Positions 19,037 through 29,215 of a stretch of 64,000 nt of DNA are shown here, one piece after another (the first letter of the stretch is position 1; each line of letters begins with the position of its first letter). Source of the DNA: Alphaproteobacteria bacterium (GTDB taxonomy: Bacteria > Pseudomonadota > Alphaproteobacteria > Caulobacterales > Hyphomonadaceae); the NCBI GenBank assembly GCA_018827375.1, contig JAHJYW010000014.1, forward strand, positions 62,001 to 126,000, read 5' to 3'. A program made the position numbers and the translations under genes. The notes under the pieces were generated by a model that was given only the letters and a program-made list of their open reading frames with translations, ran no database searches and was not told where the DNA came from.

Positions 19037-19335
19037 TGCCGTGTCATCCCGCGCGCGGCCATGCGTGCCTCAATGGCTTCCTTGGAATTCTTCAGTCCAA
19101 GACCGGTCGCATCCCGCAGCAGCTTGATGGCGGCAAGTTTCCGGCCTGCGGCTATCTCGGCGTCGATATCCATCCAGCGCGATATCGTGACCTGCTTGAC
19201 CGCTGCATCCACCTCTTCCCGGCTCATAAGGGCGGGGGAGACCGTACCGCGTCCATTTCCCCGCACCAGGAAGCCCAGCACGAACGCAAACACGAGCGCG
19301 AAAAGAATGACGGGGTCTGAGAGCTTGTCGATCAT
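19033..19335 (-). CDS. Membrane-anchored protein with ribosomal L7/L12 C-terminal-like domain
   Basis: N-terminal TM ([16 protein letters not shown]), C-terminal [30 protein letters not shown] resembling L7/L12 CTD; 4-nt overlap with RusA-like gene. Confidence 0.7.
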   Translation of the reverse strand: MIDKLSDPVILFALVFAFVLGFLVRGNGRGTVSPALMSREEVDAAVKQVTISRWMDIDAEIAAGRKLAAIKLLRDATGLGLKNSKEAIEARMAARGMTRH

Positions 19336-19443
19336 GATGACATGTTAGGCGTGCCGATCCCTTTTGGCCACCTTGCCCAATGCGGCCTGCATGCTAAACC
19401 CCGCGCCAGACATATCCAGCGCATTCCAACGGAGCCCTTCTTC

Positions 19444-20838
19444 ATGGCCAATAACCCAACCCGCACCGAAACCGACACAATGGGCCCTGTTGAGGTCGCT
19501 TCCGACCGCTATTGGGGCGCGCAGGCTGAGCGCAGCCTCGGAAACTTCAAGATCGGTTGGGAAAAGCAGCCAGAGCCCATCATTCGCGCGCTCGGCATTG
19601 TGAAAAAGGCCGCCGTGCAGGCCAACATGGATCTCGGCAAGATGGATCCAGAGCTGGGCAAGGTGATCGTGCAGGTTGCCGACGAAGTGATTGACGGCAA
19701 GTTGAACGACCATTTCCCGCTCGTCGTTTGGCAAACGGGTTCCGGCACGCAGTCGAACATGAATGCCAATGAGGTGATCTCGAACCGCGCCATCGAAATC
19801 CTCGGCGGCGAGATGGGCTCGAAAAAGCCGGTCCATCCGAACGACCATGTGAACATGAGCCAGTCGTCGAACGACACCTTCCCGACCGCCATGCACATTG
19901 CCTGCGCCGAGGAAGTGACGCACCGCCTGATCCCGGCCCTGAAGCACCTGCACGCCGCGCTCGACGCCAAGGCCAAGGCCTGGGCCGACATTATCAAGAT
20001 CGGCCGCACGCACACGCAGGACGCAACGCCGGTGACGCTTGGCCAGGAATTCTCCGGCTATGCCCAGCAGGTCGAGAATGGCATCGCGCGCATCGAATCC
20101 ACGCTGCCCATGCTGATGCAACTGGCGCAGGGCGGTACAGCCGTCGGCACGGGCCTCGCCTCGCCGGTCGGTTTTGCCGAGAAAGTGGCCGAGAAGATCG
20201 CCGCGATCACAGGCCTGAAATTCACGTCCGCCCCGAACAAGTTCGAGGCCCTCGCCGCGCATGACGCTATGGTCTTCACGCATGGCGCAATCAGCACGGT
20301 GGCGATGAGCTGCTTCAAGATCGCCAACGATATCCGCTTCCTCGGTTCAGGCCCGCGCTCCGGTCTTGGCGAACTGGCCCTGCCGGAAAACGAGCCCGGT
20401 TCATCCATCATGCCCGGCAAGGTGAACCCGACCCAGTGCGAGGCGCTGACGCAGGTCTGCGCGCACATTCATGGCAATAATGCCGCCATCGGCTTTGCCG
20501 GCAGCCAGGGCCATTTCGAGCTTAACGTGTTCAACCCGATGATGGCTTACAACTTCCTCCAGTCGACACGCCTTCTGGCGGACGCTGCCATCAGCTTTAC
20601 AGACAATTGCGTCGTCGGCATTGAGCCGCGCCTTGAGAATATTGCGACAGGACTCAAGAACTCGCTGATGCTGGTGACGCCGCTCAAGGAAAAATACGGC
20701 TACGACCGCGCCGCCAAGATCGCCAAGACGGCCCACAAGAACGGTACAACCCTGCGCGAAGAAGCCATCAAGGACGGCATCCCGGGCGATGATTTCGACA
20801 ATATCGTCGATCCAAGCAAAATGATTTCGCCGGGCTGA
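19444..20838 (+). CDS. fumC: Fumarate hydratase class II
   Basis: [33 protein letters not shown]; fumarase/aspartase signature [15 protein letters not shown]. Confidence 0.97.
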   Translation: MANNPTRTETDTMGPVEVASDRYWGAQAERSLGNFKIGWEKQPEPIIRALGIVKKAAVQANMDLGKMDPELGKVIVQVADEVIDGKLNDHFPLVVWQTGSGTQSNMNANEVISNRAIEILGGEMGSKKPVHPNDHVNMSQSSNDTFPTAMHIACAEEVTHRLIPALKHLHAALDAKAKAWADIIKIGRTHTQDATPVTLGQEFSGYAQQVENGIARIESTLPMLMQLAQGGTAVGTGLASPVGFAEKVAEKIAAITGLKFTSAPNKFEALAAHDAMVFTHGAISTVAMSCFKIANDIRFLGSGPRSGLGELALPENEPGSSIMPGKVNPTQCEALTQVCAHIHGNNAAIGFAGSQGHFELNVFNPMMAYNFLQSTRLLADAAISFTDNCVVGIEPRLENIATGLKNSLMLVTPLKEKYGYDRAAKIAKTAHKNGTTLREEAIKDGIPGDDFDNIVDPSKMISPG

Positions 20839-20905
20839 TCACAGGCGCGCTTGCGCCGTTCCCGCCGCTCCTTCAGAACGTCGGGCAAACAGGAGGAACA
20901 TCAGG

Positions 20906-21715
20906 ATGAGCATGGATTTCAGCAATCTCTTTTCGGTCGAAGGCAAGACGGTCGTCATCACGGGCGGTTCGCGCGGCATCGGCGAGATGATCGCGGCGGG
21001 CTTCCTCAGCCAGGGCGCCAAGGTCATCATCTCGTCGCGCAAGGCGCAGGCCTGTGAAGAGACGGTCGATCGGCTGAAAGCCGAGTATGGCGGCGAGATC
21101 TATGCCATCCCGTCAGACGTGGGCACGCTGCTTGGCATCAACCACCTCGCCGACGAGATCGCCAAGCGCGAAGACAAGATCGACGTGCTCATCAACAATG
21201 CGGGCGTGGCATGGGGCGCGACGCTTGAAGACTTCCCGGAAGCTGGCTGGGACAAGGTGATGGACGTCAACGTGAAAGGCGTCTTCTTCCTCACGCAGAA
21301 ACTGATGCCGCTGCTGCGCAAGTCCGCCAGCGCGGAAGAGCCCGCCCGCGTGATCAACATCGCCTCGATCGATGGCATGCACACGAGCCCGATGAGCGGC
21401 TTCGCCTATGGCACATCAAAGGCCGCCGTCATCCACCTGACGCGCTTCATGGGCGCGCATCTGGCGGGCGAGCACATCCTCGTCAACGGCATCGCACCGG
21501 GTCCTTTCCCGACCTACATGCTGTCCACCGGCGTCGGCTTCAAAGGCGAGACCGAGGGTGTGGATTGGGATTCCGTTTCCAGCCGTAACCCGTCAGGCCG
21601 TGTTGGCGCGCCGAGCGACGTGGCCGGCCTCTCGATCTTCCTGTCGTCCAAGGCGTCCGCCTATATCACCGGCCACACCATTCCGTGTGATGGCGGTATC
21701 GTCTCGTCGAGCTGA
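20906..21715 (+). CDS. SDR-family oxidoreductase
   Basis: VVITGGSRGIGEMIA; NNAGVAW; YGTSKAAV catalytic motif. Confidence 0.93.
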   Translation: MSMDFSNLFSVEGKTVVITGGSRGIGEMIAAGFLSQGAKVIISSRKAQACEETVDRLKAEYGGEIYAIPSDVGTLLGINHLADEIAKREDKIDVLINNAGVAWGATLEDFPEAGWDKVMDVNVKGVFFLTQKLMPLLRKSASAEEPARVINIASIDGMHTSPMSGFAYGTSKAAVIHLTRFMGAHLAGEHILVNGIAPGPFPTYMLSTGVGFKGETEGVDWDSVSSRNPSGRVGAPSDVAGLSIFLSSKASAYITGHTIPCDGGIVSSS

Positions 21716-21839
21716 TCGCCGCCCTCGGCAAGTCTTCTGCAGGAATGTGTGGAGGCTTGCCGGCAGGGGGTGGCGCGATTCCTGTGCGGGTTTAGATTGG
21801 CGCGAGAAGAATCACTTCCGCCCAGAAAGGCAGATATCC

Positions 21840-22136
21840 ATGTCCAAACCTCCCGTCGGCTCCAAGGATAACCCGTCCCAGTTTGACGTGATCGGCAAGC
21901 TTGCCGACGACGAGCCTTATTTCGTCATCCGCGCGCATGACCCGCTCTCTTCGGCGCTGGTCGAGCTGCACGCCTATATCGGGGCTGGCCAGTCCGGCGC
22001 AGCGCACAACAAGCTCGCCGAGATCATGGCCATGACATCGGCCCGCGCCCCGCGCCCGGCCTCCAGCCCGAAATACCGCGAGACCTTCGCGATTTCGCTG
22101 GCCATGGAACAGTGGCGCGAGACCCACAAGGACTAG
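21840..22136 (+). CDS. Conserved hypothetical small protein
   Basis: MSKPPVGSKDNPSQFDVIGKLADDEPYFVIRAHDPLSSALVELHAYIGAGQSG; immediately before GNAT gene. Confidence 0.65.
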   Translation: MSKPPVGSKDNPSQFDVIGKLADDEPYFVIRAHDPLSSALVELHAYIGAGQSGAAHNKLAEIMAMTSARAPRPASSPKYRETFAISLAMEQWRETHKD

Positions 22137-22139
22137 GCC

Positions 22140-22730
22140 ATGCAGCTGGCGCCGGTGACGCTGGCGGACGCGAATGTCCGCCTCGAGCCTTTTGATCCGG
22201 CGCTATATGGCGCAGCCTTGCGGGCCTTGGCCGATAGCGCACCTGAGCAGTTCGTTCTCTGGTCGCACCGCGGGCCGGGTGATTGGGTCGGCCTGTGGCT
22301 GGAAACGATCGCTGCGCGTGCGGCGGCGGGCACGATGATCCCGTTAAGCGTCCTTTCTCCGGATGGCGCCATCTTTCTTGGCATAACCAGCTATCTCGAC
22401 CCCAATGCGGTCAACCGAAGCGTCGAGATCGGGATGACCGTCTATGCGCCAGACGCGGCGGGTACAGCCGTCAACCCGGCGGCGAAGCGCCTGCTTCTCG
22501 CCCATGCGTTCGGGCAAGGGGCTGTGCGCGTGCAGTTCCAGGTGGATGACCGCAACAAGCGCTCGCAATCGGCTGTCCTGAAGCTTGGCGCGAAACGCGA
22601 AGGCATCCTGCGCAATCACCGTACCCTGCCGGACGGCTTCGTCCGCGACACGGCGTTCTTCTCTATTATCGACACGGAGTGGCCGGAAGTGAAGGCGCGT
22701 CTCGACGCTCGACTGGCGGCCCCTGTCTGA
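22140..22730 (+). CDS. GNAT-family (RimJ/RimL-like) N-acetyltransferase
   Basis: GITSYLDPNAVNRSVEIGMTVYAP...QFQVDDRNKRSQSAVLKLGAKREGILRNHRTLPDG. Confidence 0.88.
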   Translation: MQLAPVTLADANVRLEPFDPALYGAALRALADSAPEQFVLWSHRGPGDWVGLWLETIAARAAAGTMIPLSVLSPDGAIFLGITSYLDPNAVNRSVEIGMTVYAPDAAGTAVNPAAKRLLLAHAFGQGAVRVQFQVDDRNKRSQSAVLKLGAKREGILRNHRTLPDGFVRDTAFFSIIDTEWPEVKARLDARLAAPV

Positions 22731-22743
22731 GTATCCTGAAGCA

Positions 22744-22938
22744 ATGACCACGCCGATCAATCTCAACAAGGCCCGCAAGGCAAAGGCGCGTTCTGCGAAG
22801 GAACAGGCCGCCGCCGAAAACCGTGCCAAGTTTGGCCGCACCAAGGTTGAGAAGTCGTTGGAGCAGGCCCGCGCCGAGAAACTCGCCCGGCTCACAGAGG
22901 GCCACCGCCTGGACGAAGACCCCGAAAAACAGGGTTAA
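22744..22938 (+). CDS. DUF4169-like small protein
   Basis: INLNKARKAKARSAKEQAAAENRAKFGRTKVEKSLEQARAEKLARLTEGHRLD. Confidence 0.75.
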   Translation: MTTPINLNKARKAKARSAKEQAAAENRAKFGRTKVEKSLEQARAEKLARLTEGHRLDEDPEKQG

Positions 22939-23011
22939 TCAGGTCCTATCGAACGGCCCCGGCTTTGCACTTTGCTCTGGTGAAGTGTTCCAAACCGGGA
23001 GTGGCCGTCAG

Positions 23012-23134
23012 ATGAAAAACATCCTCATCAAATTCGTGTTCTGCGTCGCAGCCTTTTCAGGCGGGATTGCCTGGGGCATCGCTGCCGAAGCGGCGGAATC
23101 CGGTGTCACGCTGGCCACGATGTTCGGCTACTAG
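23012..23134 (+). CDS. Possible 40-aa single-TM/exported small protein
   Basis: MKNILIKFVFCVAAFSGGIAWGIAAEAAESGVTLATMFGY, signal-like. Confidence 0.4.
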   Translation: MKNILIKFVFCVAAFSGGIAWGIAAEAAESGVTLATMFGY

Positions 23135-23137
23135 GTC

Positions 23138-24142
23138 CTAGCTCCCGCTCTTCGGCAGGCTGCCATCCAGCAGCATTTCATCATAGCGACGCCCTGATAC
23201 CCGTTCGAGCGCATCAAAGATGGGCTTTGCCGACTTGACGTCCAGCAGCGGGATCTGGCTGGCCAGCTCGGATGCGCGGGCATAGCGCAGCTGCGCCGTT
23301 TCCATGTCGCCGCGTGCCTCTGCGCAGGCCCCCTGATTGTGAAGCACCGCCGGTGCACGCGGGTATTCGCGGGCCAGTTCGTCCCATTGGGCGCAGGCCC
23401 CGAGGAAGTTGCCGTTCCGTGTTGCTTCGACCGCCAGCGTGAAGCGCGTATCATTCTGCTCTTCCGGGATCAGGCCTTTCTGCATGATCTCTGCACGCAG
23501 GGTTTTGTTGTACGGCGCAATATCATAGCGAAAGCGCCGGACGGCATCGATAACAGCGTCATGGACCAGGCCGATGGGCGCGTCATACGGATTATAACTG
23601 CTGCGATAGGGATCACGGTAGGTGCCGGTCTCGACCGTGCCGTCACGATACTCGGCGATGTCGATACACGTTTCGCGCGCTGCAGAGCCGGGCTGAACAG
23701 AGGTGAACACGGGCCGGTTGGCGCCGAGGTCAACCAATGTCGCCGTCACTGAGACGGTGACCGTCTCGTTCGTGCATTCAGTTTCCACAATGCCCTGACG
23801 TTTGCAGTTGAACAGGCCCTCATGTTCCACACAGCGCCGGTCGCGTTCATAGCGCACTTCGGCTTCCCAGCCTTCAATGGCAACACCGCCTTCATAAAGG
23901 CTGTCCGGTGCGCCGGCAGACCGTGCGAACCAGGGGCGGCCATCCAGACTGATTTCCGAGATCATGGCGCCAAATTCCGCTTCCGCCACATCGCCGCCAG
24001 GGCCGCGGAAGCGGCCGACGTCGGGATCACGGAATTCAGCGGCCTGAGGATAGTTCGGCGCGATTCGTGCCTCGTAGTCATATCCGGGCGTCTGGCAGGC
24101 CGCCAGAAACACCGTAGCCAAGGCCAATAGGCTATACCGCAT
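23138..24142 (-). CDS. Hypothetical lipoprotein with C-terminal repeat/TPR-like region
   Basis: MRYSLLALATVFLAACQTPG lipobox; NGNFLGACAQWDELAREYPRAPAVLHNQGACAEARGDMETAQLRYARASEL. Confidence 0.7.
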   Translation of the reverse strand: MRYSLLALATVFLAACQTPGYDYEARIAPNYPQAAEFRDPDVGRFRGPGGDVAEAEFGAMISEISLDGRPWFARSAGAPDSLYEGGVAIEGWEAEVRYERDRRCVEHEGLFNCKRQGIVETECTNETVTVSVTATLVDLGANRPVFTSVQPGSAARETCIDIAEYRDGTVETGTYRDPYRSSYNPYDAPIGLVHDAVIDAVRRFRYDIAPYNKTLRAEIMQKGLIPEEQNDTRFTLAVEATRNGNFLGACAQWDELAREYPRAPAVLHNQGACAEARGDMETAQLRYARASELASQIPLLDVKSAKPIFDALERVSGRRYDEMLLDGSLPKSGS

Positions 24143-24303
24143 GGAAACAGTCCCCCCTTTAATCACGTCCGATTCGCAGACTGTTGAAGTCGGCGTGAAC
24201 CCTCCATGAACCGGTGCCCTGAGGCGACCCTTAGGTCAATGGTTGACGCGAGCGGGAGGCGACGCCACTTGATTGCTTCAGAATTCAATGGAGCCTGCCC
24301 AAA

Positions 24304-25410
24304 ATGACCAGCCCGCTTTTCAAACCGCTCAAGATAAAGTCGCTCAACCTCCCTAACCGGATCGTTATGGCCCCCATGACACGCAGCAAGTCGCCGGGCG
24401 GCATACCGGGCGAGGATGTGGCGGACTATTATGCGCGCCGGGCGGCCGCTGATGTCGGCCTGATTGTTACTGAGGGCACCACGGTCAAGCGGGGCGGGGC
24501 GTCGAATGACCCCAACGTGCCGAACTTCCACCGCGCTGATTCGCTCGCCGGCTGGAAACGTGTCGTCGAGAAGGTTCACGCCAATAAGGGCCTCATCGCT
24601 CCTCAGCTCTGGCACCAGGGCATGATGCGCAAGCCCGGTACCGGCCCGGAGCCCGAGGCGCCGACTGACAGCCCGTCCGGTGTTACACATTCCGGCAAGG
24701 AAGTTTTCGAGCAGCCCACCAGCGCCGAAGTCGACGACATGGTCATGGCATTTGCGAACGCGGCTGGCGAAGCAGCCCGCATCGGCTTCGACGCCATCGA
24801 GATCCACGGGGCACACGGCTACCTGATCGACGAATTCTTCTGGGACGTGATGAACAAGCGTGATGACCGCTTCGGCGGATCGCTGCCGGAGCGCGCCACT
24901 TTCGCCGCGGACATCATCAAGGAAACCCGCAAGCAGGTCGGGCCGGACATGGCGATCATCCTGCGTTTCTCCCAATGGAAACAACAGGATTACACCGTGA
25001 GGCTCGCCCATACGCCAGCCGAATACGAAGCCTTCCTCAAGGTCTTCGTTGATGCAGGTGTCGACGTGCTCCACGCCTCGCAGCGCCGCTATTGGGAACC
25101 CGAATTTCCTGAAGTCGACGGCGAGAACGGCCTGAACGCGGCTGGCTGGGCGAAGAAACTGACCGGCCTGCCGGTCATCACGGTCGGCTCTGTCGGCCTG
25201 ACGGGCGACTTTGAAAAGGCCTTCCGCGGCGAGGGCGCCACCATCCGCAAGCTTGACGATCTTGAAGAGCGTCTTGAGCGCGGCGAGTTTGACATGGTCG
25301 CTGTAGGCCGGGCCCTGCTGCAGGATCCGGATTGGGCCAAGAAAGTGCGTGAAGGCCGTCTCGATGAACTCGCGAACTATGACGCAAAGTCGCTTGCGAC
25401 GCTCTACTGA
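24304..25410 (+). CDS. NADH:flavin oxidoreductase, Old Yellow Enzyme family
   Basis: LNLPNRIVMAPMTRSKS; GFDAIEIHGAHGYLIDEFFWDVMNKRDDRFGGS; VAVGRALLQDPDWAKKVREGR. Confidence 0.93.
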   Translation: MTSPLFKPLKIKSLNLPNRIVMAPMTRSKSPGGIPGEDVADYYARRAAADVGLIVTEGTTVKRGGASNDPNVPNFHRADSLAGWKRVVEKVHANKGLIAPQLWHQGMMRKPGTGPEPEAPTDSPSGVTHSGKEVFEQPTSAEVDDMVMAFANAAGEAARIGFDAIEIHGAHGYLIDEFFWDVMNKRDDRFGGSLPERATFAADIIKETRKQVGPDMAIILRFSQWKQQDYTVRLAHTPAEYEAFLKVFVDAGVDVLHASQRRYWEPEFPEVDGENGLNAAGWAKKLTGLPVITVGSVGLTGDFEKAFRGEGATIRKLDDLEERLERGEFDMVAVGRALLQDPDWAKKVREGRLDELANYDAKSLATLY

Positions 25411-25735
25411 AGCACGAAAATTATTGAGCGTAGACGGAAAATGTGGAAATGTCGGGCGCATGAAAGTGTGTGTCTGGCACGCCAGAATGGCTGTAGCCGT
25501 CAAGGCGCAACACTTTTCCGTAGATTAATTCGCTTGATGGCCTGAGGCCTTAGACTGACGTTCCGTTTGCCTCCGGGAAATGTTCGGTTGCGGCACCGGT
25601 ACTTGCGTTCCTGTTAGCCCCGCTTGTCATCCCTGTTTAATTCCGGGCTGGCAGGCGGGGTCATTTTCATCCGATTGGCATGCGCCCTCGTACACATGGA
25701 CAGAACGTTCCATGCTGTCACAGGAGATGTACGAC

Positions 25736-26272
25736 ATGCGCCTCACGAAAGCCCTTACGCCCGCCCTCATCGCGGCCACCACGCTGGGCTCCGCCTGTGT
25801 CAGCCAGAATGTGACCCAGTTTGCCGACAGTCCGCGCCAATTGGTGCTTGAAGATTATTTTCTGGGCCAGACACAGGCCTATGGCGTGTTCGAGGACCGG
25901 TTCGGCAAGGTCCGTCGCCAGTTCAAGGTGGACATAACCGGCACGCTTGACGGTGACCGGCTGACCCTGACCGAAAATTTCAAATACGACGATGGAGAGC
26001 GCGATACCCGGGTCTGGGAAATCGATGTGCTCGGCAATGGCGCCTATCGCGGCACGGCCGGCGATGTGCCGGTGCCAGCGGAGGGCCAAGTCGCTGGCAA
26101 TGCCTTCAACTGGAAATACAAGGTAGACCTGAAAGTCGGCGATTCGACATGGAATGTCGGTTTCGACGACTGGATGTACCTGATGGAAGACGATGTGCTG
26201 CTCAACCGGGCCTATGTCACCCGCTACGGCATCGAGATCGGCCGGGTGACGATCGCTTTCCGGAAGCCCTGA
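25736..26272 (+). CDS. DUF3833-like lipoprotein
   Basis: LVLEDYFLGQTQAYGVFEDRFGKVRRQFKVDITGTLDGDRLTLTENFKYDDGERDTRVWEI; RBS CAGGAGA. Confidence 0.75.
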   Translation: MRLTKALTPALIAATTLGSACVSQNVTQFADSPRQLVLEDYFLGQTQAYGVFEDRFGKVRRQFKVDITGTLDGDRLTLTENFKYDDGERDTRVWEIDVLGNGAYRGTAGDVPVPAEGQVAGNAFNWKYKVDLKVGDSTWNVGFDDWMYLMEDDVLLNRAYVTRYGIEIGRVTIAFRKP

Positions 26273-26354
26273 GGGGGGGCGTCTGGGCGGCGCTGTCGTC
26301 GTAAAACGCTTTGATGCCGTCGCAGACTAACACGCAGGCCAATCCCTGCTATAT

Positions 26355-26369
26355 GTTCTGCATGAGTTC
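26355..26369 (+). promoter_or_regulatory. Candidate LexA (SOS) box GTTC-TGCATGA-GTTC
   Basis: Exact match to alphaproteobacterial GTTC-N7-GTTC consensus at the 5' end of the UvrD/PcrA helicase gene. Confidence 0.5.
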
Positions 26370-26397
26370 CAATCCGAATCGTCTCTCGATCAGCCAG

Positions 26398-28692
26398 ATG
26401 GCTGCTGCGCGTCCCCCCGCTGCTGCAGGCGAAGCTGAGTATCTGGCTGGCCTGAATCCTGAGCAGCGCGAAGCCGTGCTGCACACCGATGGCCCGCTGC
26501 TCGTGCTTGCCGGCGCCGGCACTGGCAAGACGCGCGTGCTGACCACGCGGCTCGCCCATATCATCGCCACCAAGAAAGCCTGGCCCAGCCAGACGCTGAC
26601 AGTCACCTTCACCAACAAGGCCGCGCGCGAAATGCGCGACAGGGCGTTGAAACTGATCGGCCCGGACGGCGAGGGCCTGCGCTGGCTCGGCACGTTCCAC
26701 TCGATCAGCGCGCAGATCCTGCGGGCGCATGCCGAGCTTGTCGGCCTGAAATCCAGTTTCACCATCCTCGACACCGACGATCAGGTCCGTCTTTGCAAGC
26801 AGATCATCCAGGCCGAGAACATTGATGCCAAGCGCTGGACGCCGCGCTTCCTCGCCAGCCTTATCGACGGCTGGAAGAACCGCGCTCTGACGCCGGACCG
26901 TGTGCCGTCCGAGGACGCGCACATGTTCGCCGACGGCAAGGGCATCAAGTGCTACGAAATCTACCAGAACCGGCTGAAGGTCCTGAACGCCTGCGATTTC
27001 GGCGATCTGCTGGTGCACAATATCACGCTGTTCCGCGAGAATCCGGACGTGCTGAAGGACTATCACTCCCGTTTCAAATACATTCTCGTGGACGAGTATC
27101 AGGATACCAACGTCGCCCAGTATCTCTGGCTGCGCATGCTTGCGCAGGGCAATCACAATATCTGCTGCGTCGGCGATGACGACCAGTCGATCTATGGCTG
27201 GCGCGGCGCTGAAGTGGACAATATCCTGCGCTTCGAGAAGGATTTCGCCGGCGCCAAGGTGATCCGGCTCGAGCGCAACTATCGCTCCACACGGCATATC
27301 CTCGCCGCCGCCTCCAGTGTGATCAGCCACAATCGCAGCCGCCTCGGCAAGACGCTCTTTGTCGGGGATGACAGCGACGCCGACAGCATGGATGCCGAGA
27401 AGGTCAAAGTGCGGGGCCTGTGGGACGGGGAGGCTGAAAGCCGCCTCATCGCGGATGACATCGAAAGCTGGGTCCGCGCAGGCGGCAAGCATGACGACTG
27501 CGCCGTTCTCGTACGTGCCTCATGGCAGATGCGGGCCTTCGAGGAACGCTTCATCATGCTGGGCATCCCCTACCGCGTCATCGGCGGCCCGCGCTTCTTT
27601 GAGCGCGCTGAAATCCGCGATGCGATGGCCTATCTGCGCCTCATCCGATCGCCGGATGACGATCTGGCCTTCGAACGCGTCGTCAACGAGCCCAAACGCG
27701 GCGTCGGCAACACGACGCTGGCAAAACTGCAGGCCTATGGCCGCGCCGATGGGCGCAGTCTCTACACGTTGACGCCCATGGTGCTGCAGACCGACGAAAT
27801 CAAAGGCGGCGCCAAGCGGGGGCTGACCCAGTTCATCGATCACATCAACATGTGGCGCGACAAGCTCGCCAATGGCCTGCCGCATACCGAACTGGCTGAA
27901 GTGATCCTCGAGGAGTCGGGCTATACCGACATGCTGCAGAAGGATCGCAGCCCGCAGGCCCAGACACGGCTCGACAACCTGAAGGAACTCGTACGGGCCA
28001 TGGGCGAGTTTGATACGCTGGCCGGCTTTCTTGAGCACGTGCAACTGGTCATGGATGCCTCCAGCGGCGGGGCAGGGGAAGACCAGGTCCAGATCCTGAC
28101 GCTGCACGGCGCCAAGGGCCTCGAATGGCCCATGGTCTTCCTGCCCGGCTGGGAAGAGGAAGTCTTCCCGTCCCGCCGCAGCCTCGACGAAAGCGGCCTC
28201 AAGGGCCTCGAGGAAGAGCGCCGCCTTGCCTATGTCGGCATCACCCGTGCCCGGGCGCGGGCCTATATTTCTTTCGTCGCTAACCGCCAGATCTATGGCC
28301 GCTGGCAGAGTGTCATGCCCAGCCGCTTCGTGGATGAACTTCCGCATGAACACGTCGACGCGATGAGCGAGACTGGCTTTTCGGGCCTTCCGGGCGGCGA
28401 AGAGGCCTTCAGCGGCACGATGGAAGATCTTGGCGCCCGCTCATCCTATTCCAGCCCCGGCTGGAAGCGGCTGCAGGAAAATGCCTCGCGCACCCCGTCC
28501 CGCGCGCCCGGCGAGGCCGGCCCTCTGGCCGCCACGTCCGGCGGAACCAGCGCCTTTAAGACAGGGTCCCGCGTGTTCCACGACAAGTTCGGCTACGGCA
28601 AGGTCGCCTTTTCCGAGGGCAACAAGCTGACGGTCGACTTCGACAAGACCGGCCGCAAGAAAGTCATCGCGACGTTCGTCACCGCGGCCTGA
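26398..28692 (+). CDS. UvrD/PcrA superfamily I DNA helicase
   Basis: LNPEQREAVLHTDGPLLVLAGAGTGKTRVLTTRLAHI; VDEYQDTN; VGDDDQSIYGWRGA; LTLHGAKGLEWPMVF; start uncertain (ORF open from 26311; ATGs at 26353, 26362, 26398). Confidence 0.95.
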   Translation: MAAARPPAAAGEAEYLAGLNPEQREAVLHTDGPLLVLAGAGTGKTRVLTTRLAHIIATKKAWPSQTLTVTFTNKAAREMRDRALKLIGPDGEGLRWLGTFHSISAQILRAHAELVGLKSSFTILDTDDQVRLCKQIIQAENIDAKRWTPRFLASLIDGWKNRALTPDRVPSEDAHMFADGKGIKCYEIYQNRLKVLNACDFGDLLVHNITLFRENPDVLKDYHSRFKYILVDEYQDTNVAQYLWLRMLAQGNHNICCVGDDDQSIYGWRGAEVDNILRFEKDFAGAKVIRLERNYRSTRHILAAASSVISHNRSRLGKTLFVGDDSDADSMDAEKVKVRGLWDGEAESRLIADDIESWVRAGGKHDDCAVLVRASWQMRAFEERFIMLGIPYRVIGGPRFFERAEIRDAMAYLRLIRSPDDDLAFERVVNEPKRGVGNTTLAKLQAYGRADGRSLYTLTPMVLQTDEIKGGAKRGLTQFIDHINMWRDKLANGLPHTELAEVILEESGYTDMLQKDRSPQAQTRLDNLKELVRAMGEFDTLAGFLEHVQLVMDASSGGAGEDQVQILTLHGAKGLEWPMVFLPGWEEEVFPSRRSLDESGLKGLEEERRLAYVGITRARARAYISFVANRQIYGRWQSVMPSRFVDELPHEHVDAMSETGFSGLPGGEEAFSGTMEDLGARSSYSSPGWKRLQENASRTPSRAPGEAGPLAATSGGTSAFKTGSRVFHDKFGYGKVAFSEGNKLTVDFDKTGRKKVIATFVTAA

Positions 28693-28747
28693 CCGGGAAC
28701 CTTGGCCATCGCCACCCATTGGTCGGCAGGCGACAAGGTTAATTTCC

Positions 28748-29215
28748 ATGGCAGGTTATATCGAGAAAAGGCTCTATGATGGCGAGCATGTGGTCTATCG
28801 CGGCCGGTTTCACGGGCTGAGCTGGCTGCCGGGCTGGCTGGCCCTTATTTTCCTTGGCGTGCTGGTGGTTGGCGTCGTCATGTTCATCTCTGAGCAGATC
28901 CGCCTGCGCACCACGGAATTTGTTGTCACAGACCGGCGCGTTATTCTTAAATCGGGGTTCTTCCGGGCAGATGTCCAGGAAATCACGCTGGACGCCATCG
29001 AGGGCAGCGCAATTCACCAAGGCCCGCTTGGGCGCCTGTTTCGCTATGGCCGCCTTACGATACGCGGCCGGGGCGATACGCATATCCACTTTCCGTCAAT
29101 GGCCCGTCCGGCCCTTTTCCGGGCTGAAGCCGAACATGCGCGCCATGACAGTGAACAGGAGCCGGCCGACCGGATCGTTCGCGAGCTGGACGAAATTTCG
29201 GGACATGCCGCCTGA
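28748..29215 (+). CDS. Bacterial PH-domain (bPH2/YdbT-like) membrane protein
   Basis: two TM segments followed by TEFVVTDRRVILKSGFFRADVQEITLDAIEGSAIHQGPLGRLFRYGRLTIRGRG. Confidence 0.85.
   Translation: MAGYIEKRLYDGEHVVYRGRFHGLSWLPGWLALIFLGVLVVGVVMFISEQIRLRTTEFVVTDRRVILKSGFFRADVQEITLDAIEGSAIHQGPLGRLFRYGRLTIRGRGDTHIHFPSMARPALFRAEAEHARHDSEQEPADRIVRELDEISGHAA

Noticed and set aside
24163-25503. 446-aa minus-strand ORF
   Set aside because: Shadow ORF antisense to the Old Yellow Enzyme gene; composition is typical of a high-GC antisense frame and no domain is recognisable.
26224-27492. 422-aa minus-strand ORF
   Set aside because: Antisense to the UvrD/PcrA helicase; no plausible domains.
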